Assembly (NCBI GenBank): GCA_964030785.1
Contig: OZ034975.1
Coordinates: 33,943,769-34,007,768, forward strand
Reading direction: 5' to 3'
Length of the DNA stretch: 64,000 bases
DNA from: Siderastrea siderea
Lineage: Eukaryota > Cnidaria > Anthozoa > Scleractinia > Rhizangiidae
Within the stretch, counting starts at the first letter, position 1, and every line of letters starts with the position of its first letter. A program made the translations under genes and the position numbers. The notes beneath the pieces are model-generated. The model saw only the letters and a list, made by a program, of their open reading frames with translations. It did not search any database and was not told the origin of the DNA. Positions 56,069 through 64,000 of the stretch are shown here, one piece after another.

Positions 56069-57005
56069 ATGCATGGTTCAATTCTACCTGTTACCATCCC
56101 CCCCCCCAGGCCTACCCCCGGGGATTTGCAATTTTTTTCTCACTTGGCAGTCTATTCCCCACCCCCGGGCACACAGAAAGAGACGATTCCCCACCTCCGG
56201 CACTCCTCATCGAGCACAAATACGTTGTTTTGTGTACAAAACCTAAATGACGATATTGATTTCCATACAATAGCAAAACCAGACGTTTTGACAAGAACTT
56301 AAACGCTTTTCTAGAGTTTATTGAACGAAGTACACTACATGCATAATATAATAAAAACATGAACAGAAAACTGAAGAAAAAACTCTACCTGCACTGGCTG
56401 GCAAGTAAAGAAATTTTCTTCGACACATATTTTATTCTAAAATTATATAGCGCATACGCACAAGAGGCCCATGAACAAATTGATGGCAGCATTTAAAGGA
56501 GTTTTTCTTACTTAGCTTGTTTCATAAGAACACTGGACTGAGATCTCTGTTTAACATAAAGCTGTGCACCCATTTTTATATAGAGTCTATTTAAGCCGTC
56601 TTGTTATAAATATAAACATACTGAAGAAATATTTCTTTGTTTGTGACGATCATCATTCATTCGAGTACGCATCAAACGCACATTCGTTCAATAATTTATA
56701 ATAAACGTACCATCCAACACAGATTTTAATTTTGAGAGATTATTCTTCTCTAAACAGTCTGCTACAAATACTAGAGATTTCACTGGAAATAGTCAATCTT
56801 CTCCACGCGGTCCGGGGCCATCATATTAACTGAGAAGTGACGTACTTTACAAGAACAACAAGAAGTTATTTTCGATTTGCCCCGCGCCCCTACCCCCGGG
56901 ACAAGACCACTTCAAACAATTCCCCACCCCCGGGCTCGAAGGGCTGGACTTGTCCCCGGGGTTGCCCGGTGGGGGGATGGTAACAGGTAAAATTGAACCA
57001 TGCAT
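56069..57005. mobile_element. 937-bp TIR element
   Basis: ATGCATGGTTCAATT at 56069, then TACCTGTTACCATCCCCCC, is mirrored by GGGGGGATGGTAACAGGTA and AATTGAACCATGCAT ending at 57005. Subterminal CCCCCGGG words are on both sides. No transposase was found. Confidence 0.8.
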
Positions 57006-58232
57006 TAGTTCAGAAGGCGACTGCAATTTGCCTTTTTTTTCGATCTCAGTTAACTTACATGTATGAAATCAAAGCACTGCATTGTGGAAAGTGCTTCTTA
57101 CTATTTGTCACTCATAATGGAATGTTCATGTTTTAGAAAGTTCAAATAATTACTGCATGCATTTTTGGTATTCTCAAAAATCATTGTATCCCCAAGAGGG
57201 GGGGGGATCCAGATGTATAAGCAAAGGATTTTTTTTATGCAATTGACATATTTGTACTGATGTGTTTTTGCTTCCTAAAGGCAATCTGGCTTGTTTAACT
57301 GACAATTGTCTGCTGGGATTAGTTAGAACATGTTTGATTAATTGCAATTGGCTCTTTACTGAGTTAAGCAAAGGAGACTGAAGAGGATTGAACATCCAGT
57401 AAACTTAAATGAGGTCCTGCCATTTTGTTGCTCATTCTATCGACTGTATTATAGCAATGAGCCGTGCAAAGGGCGGAAGACAATTACATGTAACCACTTT
57501 TTAGACAAATGGCTAAAAGAGTAAATGGATAGCTACAAATGAGGGGTTAGGCGATGATTTATTAATTATTTGTTAGGATTCCACAAAAGATGGAAAGAAG
57601 AACACTTTCACGGGTGGATGCAAAAATTTCCAACAATAGGCACTTGTACGTCTCATGAATCAGGTAGATCACAAAAGTAAAGCAAAGTATAGCTTTGGCT
57701 ACAACATTTCAAAGCTGGAAGTGACTGAATGCTAGCAAAGTGAATGACGACTCCCGTAATAATTGACATTGAGTATAATTACTATTCTGTTCACCCATTC
57801 TTTCTGTTCATTAATGTCACATTGGTCAAAAATTGCGTTGTGAATGCTTTAATAATGTATGCTACATACGATATTAGTTATTTGATGTTGTCAAAAGAAA
57901 AACAATAAAGTTAATATTATTTTAAGGATGAAAGTAATTTGCCAGGTGCTCGTTCTCATGAATTTTGCACTCCAAGAACTGAAAATTTTCTTCAATTGAT
58001 GAACTTAGAGTTGAGGAGGGGAAAGAAAAGAAAGATGCTCCAATGAAAGTCTAATTTATTTGAATTGTAACTATACAGTGTAACTTTTATTTGCAGTCCT
58101 TTATCAAGCATTTAAGCCTCGACTTTTAGTGGCTCTGGTCAGTTTTAATTCGCCACTGGCGACTGGCGACTGCCAATTTTTAGCCCTGAATTTGTTGTTT
58201 TTTTTTTTCACTGATCCTTTTTTCTGTTCTAG
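57006..58232. other. Stretch without a recognised gene
   Basis: I see no domain, RNA gene or clear repeat apart from a poly-G tract near 57197-57206. Confidence 0.4.
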
Positions 58233-58284
58233 ACATATGCCAGCAGTGATCAGTGATGCAGCATTTTCTTATAGTGAAGTCAAG
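58233..58284 (+). CDS. Weak candidate exon with a YSEVK tail motif
   Basis: The acceptor TTTCTGTTCTAG and donor AAG|GTACGT bound 52 nt that read HMPAVISDAAFSYSEVK in one frame (phase 2 in, phase 0 out). A Tyr-based motif (YSEV) would suit a cytoplasmic tail of the upstream Ig gene. No linking transmembrane exon was found and the distance is 32 kb, so the assignment is speculative. Confidence 0.25.
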
Positions 58285-59654
58285 GTACGTGGAAGATATC
58301 AGTTATATAATAGCCCAGCTTACGTATCCAACTGTTCAGTAAATTGAACTGGATTAAATGCAGTGATTGGGTTAATTTGGGTTTGGTAATTGAACACAAT
58401 AATTATTAACCAAAAACATGCCTATTCCATTCAATTTCTGAACCCAGTCAAACATAATTAAACAGTTTTAAAATCATTCAAATATATAGATTTAGCCAAG
58501 CCTAAAAGTGGAGCTCCAATCTTTATTTGACAATCCTATTATTCACAATGGAAAATAAAAATTGAACCAACGATAAAATTGAACCACAACATTTACATGT
58601 GTGCCATCAAGTCTTCCATTTGGGTGGCAATGAGAGCCTTTACATCTGGACTTAAGGGAGGACACTCTTAATCACCATATTGTTGCTGTGGGAAGTTCCT
58701 CAGAACCATCATATCTTGGAACCCTATTACTTCCACAGATAAGCTGCTTGGCCACGTTTGTTTTATGGGAAAGGTTTTCAAGATTTTCAAGTCGCAACCA
58801 TATTCAGCATGTCACTTGAACAGAAAAAATGCTCAAACAGCATACAGTTCTCGCTATTGTAAACATTGCAAACATTTAAAGATTATCAGGATGCAAAATT
58901 TGAAGTAACAGTTTCTAGAAATTTGCTTTATTATGAATATAAAAGTTATGATGGCACAAGCACATATCTTTATACATTTTTGTGCTGTAGTTCTTCTATT
59001 CTTTGTAAAAACAGTAATTGCATGCTTCGGATTGTAAAGAAGGGTGGGGCGATTCGCAAAAAAATCGGAACTTTACTAGTTTCCTCTTAGTTTTACTGAT
59101 TCTCTTTTTAATGTGCGGTTGGGGACTGGCAGTAGCTATGCACGTGCAATGTTCAGTTGTGAATTCAGATGTTCTTCTTCATTATATTATTTCACCAATA
59201 TAGCGGCACGAAATGCTGAAAACAGCGTAATTGACAGAATACCATCCACAAAAATCCCTTAGCAACAATGCGAGATCTGAGTTAAGAATCTCCCTTCCAC
59301 AAGTTACAAAATCCTTTTTTCATGGTGATGTGAGATTTATCTGGATGGCTATATGGTTAATTAACTTAACGCAGAATGAACTCAAATACACCATGTTTAC
59401 ATGATACCAGTATGAACTCACCCAGGTATGGCTCGCACTGTTACGAGATTTTGTGCTGTAATCATGCAACAAATACAGAGAAGCAAGGGGGAACTGGGGT
59501 CAGTGAACTTGTATCAGAATGAAAAGCATACAATGAACTGGTGTCATGCAAACACCCCCTCAGACTAAAGTTGAGCAGCTCTCAAGAATGTTTAACAACA
59601 TCCTCAGATACCCAGGGGCAGACTAAAACCCTGATTTCATTAAAGCAGTGTAAA
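58285..59654. other. Stretch with repeat fragments
   Basis: 58486-58517 belongs to the TAGCCAAGCC family also seen at 697 and 28904. 58540-58600 matches the inverse of 32220-32300. The frame at 59018-59203 contains a hydrophobic run (FLLVLLILFLMCGWGLAV), but it has no splice sites in phase with the Ig gene. Confidence 0.4.
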
Positions 59655-59999
59655 CTCAGACTGGTGCAATTTTGTTTACATGAGCAGTTCGGGAGGATAC
59701 CAGTTCTGGAAGAAACGAAAACAGTTGTGCTACGTCACGAAACGTCATCGATCAAAACATTGGCTCGCATTTCATAACAATATTCTCTACAGCCAAATTC
59801 AAGATGGCGGACAAGCGCGAGGAAAGTACATACGATTTTTATTTAATTTCGTGCCGTAATCTTTTTTCTTTGTCGTGTTTGCAGCTCTGAAGTTGTAAAC
59901 GAGCTTATTGCCAACATAAAAATGGTCGGAGTTCGCTTTCTCTTCTCGTAAGTCTACACTTTTTAGTTTTATTTAGTTTAAGCACTGGTCAATCGAAGA

Positions 60000-60262
60000 G
60001 AGTTTACGGAGTTTATGAGAGGTCAAACTCTCGCTCTCGTTTGGGCGGTTTGGCCTGAACTCTTGTGCTCTCCTCGACTTTGAACATGCTTAAATTTGTC
60101 ATGAGAGTCGTCGAGAGTTTTCTCTAAAGCATGACGAAATGAACGCGTCACTTTTGATGGACTTTTGATAACTCTCCTTCTGGTTTGGCCCGAGTTGATG
60201 ATAGTCGATGGGAGTCGACGAAAACTCTCAATTCTCATCAACTCTTACTCGTTTGGCCCGTT
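60000..60262. repeat. ACTCTC/GTTTGGCC-rich element
   Basis: Repeated GAGAGT and ACTCTC words alternate with GTTTGGCC and GAGTTGATGA words, suggesting a foldback element made of inverted short motifs. Confidence 0.5.
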
Positions 60263-60408
60263 CTTAAGTTGTGTGTTTTCTTTCTTTTATCGAATGTGCC
60301 CACATATCATTGTATTTTAAGTTAAGGGCTAATGGTTAAGTCGAGCCTGTAATGCGAGGTATCATTGAAAGCGCCCCCTCATCTAAGACTGAAAAAATAT
60401 GGAGTGAG

Positions 60409-60680
60409 CTTGTCAAACTTTAAAACAGCGATTGGCAAACACTATCAAATTTATTCGAAGTAGTAAAAATATAAATAAAGTTCCTATACTCTCACTGATT
60501 TATCACACCGTCAATTTCTGTAGGCAGTCAAGACACATGAAACTAAATTTAGCAAGGAATTAAAACTGTAACATGTACAGTAGGAGCATGAAAGATAAAT
60601 CATCAGCAAACTTTAAAACAGCGATTGGCAAACACTCTCAAATTTATTTCGAAGTAGTAAAAATGTAAATTAAGTTCCCC
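60409..60680. repeat. Direct repeat pair
   Basis: 60414-60486 and 60607-60680 share CTTTAAAACAGCGATTGGCA and TCGAAGTAGTAAAAAT, with few differences, separated by 120 bp. Confidence 0.75.
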
Positions 60681-61387
60681 TATATCAGCTTCAAATGATG
60701 CCTATATTATGCCTCAAAACGCTAATGACTGAGCGAACATAAGCGCTCTTGTCCAGATTGAAGCGATGTATCAAGGAATGCATACAGTGTATGAGCAAAG
60801 CATCCAAGTAGTCAACTTTAAAATGGATTACCATTTTTCCTAGGTGGTTACCAGCGACAAAACTTTCCAAAAACAACATTTATTAACGGCACAATGGACT
60901 AGAAAATTCTCCATGACAGAGAAAACAAAACAAAAAAAACATAATTATACTTGCATTTCATGTCCGCCAACATGGCGGCATTGTCCACGATCCACAAACT
61001 TTCGTTGCTGAAATATCCGTTGTTAACTCTACTTTCGTCGCCAAAATGCAACCGTGCTAGCAGCCATCTTGTTTTCTACCAGATTTGCTACTCAAAGTTC
61101 CCGAATATTGCGCCTAGAGACTGGTAAGGAGCTTTTAGCATCAGGCACCAATTTCTCTCTATTATTTTTACCGATTTTTGCCTTTTTCGCAAGAACAAAA
61201 GAAATGTGACGTCACACTTTCTTCCAGAACTGGTATCCTCCCGAACTGATGAGACCAGTCTGAAATTTAGACTGGCATAAGTATTTACATGAGACCAACC
61301 ATCTCTAAAAATACAGTTTACCTTTTGTCCACTTGGAATGCTTCAATGCCAGTTATTTAAATGCACATGCTCAAAACTCAAAACAAA

Positions 61388-61874
61388 TACCGTAAACTGC
61401 CGCTTATAAGCCCGCCTGCTTACAAGCCCCCCCCCCCCCTCCGGCTATAGGCCCATCCACCTGTAAACAACTGAAAAAATACATCCGGTAATAAGCTGCC
61501 CCCCGGATATAAGCCCTCCTCTAGTTTTCCCTGTTTCCTTAATATTAAGCACTCTCACAGAAAACTGCAATGATTAACTGACTGAGCTTCTGTTTTGTTA
61601 CATGTATGTTCCGGTTACGTTCATGTTGTAGCAGTTTTGATTTTGTAGTTAAAATTGAAATGAATTCGATTAATTTATTATGACATTTCAAAGGTTAATT
61701 ACAAACTGGTACATTAAAAACGTATTTCGATCAAGACTGCTGTGGCTCATTTCGTAACGTTTTTCTTATTCCGCTTTTAAGCCCCCCCGGACATAAGCCC
61801 CTCCATTTATAAGCCCACCCAAAACCCCTTACAAAGTTGTATCAGCCGAGGGCTTATAAGCAGCAGTTTACAGT
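61388..61874. mobile_element. TIR element of about 490 bp
   Basis: TACCGTAAACTGCCGCTTAT at 61388 faces the inverse of GGGCTTATAAGCAGCAGTTT near 61852-61871. The interior repeats TATAAGCCC words in C-rich context on both sides. It is related to the smaller element at 35516. Confidence 0.7.
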
Positions 61875-62950
61875 GTCTTAAAACATTTGGGGTAGTTTTT
61901 CATGCGAGCGTGCATGCTCAGTACATGACACAGCATGACATTGCCAATTTTGTGAATTGTGTGCACAGTATGGATGCGCAGAAAAAAATTGTGCAAATAT
62001 CCTTAGAACCTCCCTAAAGCCATGGGCTTACTTTTGGCAACTGAGATAATTAAACTCTGCTTTCTTTTCCATACAGGTTTTTATTCCATCAACCTGATGT
62101 CAGAAAAAATATGGCAGTTTATTGTAAGGCTTTGGTTAAGAAATTTATACTCTTAGCTACATGTATGTTCCCAGGCAGACATTATCAATTGAAATAAAAA
62201 ATTCTAAGAGCAGTTTTGAAATAAGGTTTTATATTTTTGTTTTTTTTTTTTTGCAAATTTTGATGTTGGTGATTAGTTTGACTGTATCCACATACACTTT
62301 ATGTTCCCTCAGTAACACATCCATACACAAGTAGCATTTATTTGGGAGTTTCCCTACTCCCCCCCCCCCCCCACACACACACGCACACACAACTAACTTC
62401 CCAGGAATAATGATTCAGACTTAATTATTTGATTGAATTCACTTGACAGGGAAAACTATTTCAAATGATGGATTCACCACAGTCTGATCCCCTCTTGTCA
62501 GTTCATTACATGACAGGTTTCTGACTATCCTGAAATGATTTATGAAGAGGCTTTTCTTTTTGTTTCTCTTTGCTACCAGATTATGACAATCAGTAACATT
62601 GCTCATTCGTGACATTAGATGCAGTGTAAAGGCTAATGATCAAACCAAAAACAAATTAAACCACAAGATTTACCACCATCACAGTCAGGGGTAGTTAAAT
62701 AAACATAGTGAGTCATAATCTGTGCATCAAATAAAGTCACTAGTGGTTACTGGACCATTTGTTATTCACGTTGGCAACACTGTTATAGTCACAAATTTTC
62801 AATTGACTGACCGATTTATCAATTAAGTGGTTGAGTGGTTGATTCATGACTGATGGGTACTTAAAGAGATTGATTTTAATATAATAGTCCCTGGGCATCA
62901 ATAAGAGTAAACAAGGTACATTATTATTCCACTATAGCATCAGTTTATCA
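61875..62950. other. Stretch with low-complexity tracts and a weak candidate exon
   Basis: A possible acceptor at 62076 (CCATACAG) is followed in phase 0 by VFIPST and TGA at 62095. This would be in phase with the donor at 58284, but the evidence is minimal. A poly-C/(CA)n tract lies at 62359-62391. Confidence 0.3.
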
Positions 62951-63131
62951 TATAGAGCGTTTTCACTCACGTGACAAGCCGCCATATTGGTATACTTAAA
63001 CAAAAGACGATTTTTGCATAAAAATAGAGTTCAACTCCAAAAGGACTGGTTTGGGACACCAATATGGCCGCCGTTTCTTTGTTTTGGAACACCAATATGG
63101 CCGTCGTGACATCACGTGAAAACGCTCTATA
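62951..63131. mobile_element. 181-bp MITE
   Basis: TATAGAGCGTTTTCACTCAC at 62951 is mirrored by CACGTGAAAACGCTCTATA ending at 63131. Inside are paired CCGCCATATTGGT/ACCAATATGGC words. The ends may include a TA duplication. Confidence 0.8.
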
Positions 63132-64000
63132 AGGACTAGAAAACATATATACATGAGAGTATGAGAGTGTATTACACTGTAGAAAGCGTATTGCACTGTA
63201 GTGTCCCGGTTTCAAATCACTCATTGAATAAATCATTTAAAATGATAGGCAAATATTGTAGTGGAATAACAAATATCGTTCAGTGGTTTTACAGATAATG
63301 GTCAAGGACATTTTGCCGGTACTCATTGCTCGCATTTTTCCTTGCTTTATACCACACAACGTATCTGTCAAACCATTGAATAAGGTGGAGGTATTTTTCA
63401 ATTAGTACCTTGTCTATACAATTTGACAACCCTGCAAAAATGTAAATAAATTAAACCGTAGACTTGTGGCAGAGAAAAGGCCGAGGTAAGGTGAACAAAA
63501 ATAATTATTGTGCCCAATATTTAAGTTTACAACGGTTACCTAAAACTGGGGCTTATTTAGAATTTTGTGAAACAGGTTCATACCTGCCATCCGTCCCCAT
63601 TTAATGCGAATTGTCCCGATTTTTGAGTTTCAAAACCTAAAAAAATCGGGACATTCCGATTTTCAAGAAAAAAAAGACAATTTGGAACTGGATTGTTAAA
63701 GATTGGTCTTCAATGACTTTTCTGCATCCTACTGTTTTGTGCAATACATGTGGTGCTTGAGACCATTAAACAACACCTGAGAATTCTAATGCTAAGACAG
63801 TACAGTACAGGCAATATTTTTAAAAATTAATGCAAAAACCCTAGAGCATCCTAGACCCTGCTCAGTGTTGGGCGGCAGTGGCGGGGGGGGGGGGGGGGGC
63901 AGGGGTGAGAGCATGGGGGGGTGGTCCCTATTTCTGATTTTAGAAGGTTGGCAGTTATGCAGATTCTAATTTGATGAGAGGTGTATTTACTAATAATTAC
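63132..64000. other. 3' margin, repeat fragments only
   Basis: 63288-63390 resembles the repeat at 735-815 and 36181-36260. A small hairpin (TCCCGATTTTT with AAAAATCGGGA) is at 63613-63654. A poly-G tract is at 63883-63899. No gene was seen. Confidence 0.4.

Larger units (their letters stand above)
59655..61270. mobile_element. 1.6-kb TIR element
   Basis: TTCGGGAGGATACCAGTTCT at 59689 is mirrored by AGAACTGGTATCCTCCCGAA at 61226. Outside these, ACTCAGACTGGT on the left faces ACCAGTCTGA on the right. The interior holds a CTCTC-rich repeat (60000-60262), a direct repeat pair and two AAGATGGCGG/CATGGCGGC words. No transposase was seen. Confidence 0.65.

Noticed and set aside
59018..59203. Frame with a strongly hydrophobic run
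   Set aside because: Lies downstream of the only tail candidate and has no compatible splice sites.

Overview
The window looks like AT-rich nuclear DNA from an anthozoan cnidarian, most likely a reef coral; this is an inference. The support is large introns with GT..AG borders, immunoglobulin-type exons bounded throughout by phase-1 introns, tRNA-derived SINE-like repeats, a Penelope-like retroelement relic, and a very high density of foldback and terminal-inverted-repeat (TIR) elements. There is no bacterial-type gene packing, and most open frames longer than 60 codons are fortuitous.

The one well-supported host gene is on the + strand, from 3209 to at least 26382. It has a signal-peptide exon (3209-3281), a V-set-like Ig exon (18237-18593), two further Ig exons (22353-22634 and 24332-24589) and a fibronectin-III-like exon (26096-26382). 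Every junction is phase 1, so each module is a separable cassette. The product would be a secreted or membrane-anchored adhesion or recognition protein. The first Ig domain has Trp where the B-strand Cys is expected. The FN3 exon is out of frame by one base. No transmembrane exon was found. Two weak 3' candidate exons lie at 58233 and 62077.

The rest is mostly mobile DNA. 1-16 kb: foldback elements, a hAT-like element (6732-8777, 8-bp target duplication) holding a decayed Penelope-like reverse transcriptase, several miniature TIR elements (MITEs) and an EcoRI-palindrome-rich patch. 16455-17120: a decayed protein-coding region of unknown family. 26.5-31.0 kb: a 4.5-kb long-inverted-repeat element flanked by TTAA with younger insertions in one arm. 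31-41 kb: MITEs, SINEs and microsatellites.

41403-55579 is the most striking structure, a 14.2-kb nest. An outer element of about 3 kb (6-bp duplication AATTAA) inserted into a 92-bp tandem array. It was then split by an 11.2-kb inner element (41563-52746) whose inverted ends each carry six copies of a CAAATGATCCC motif. The inner element contains a tandem 437-bp repeat, a 1.27-kb TIR insertion, a 3.3-kb tandem duplication rich in CATGAAA words, and a coding exon for the C-terminal part of an OTU-type cysteine protease. The outer element carries a possible two-exon minus-strand gene of unknown family. 56-64 kb holds further TIR elements and low-complexity tracts. No true tRNA, rRNA or CRISPR array was seen.
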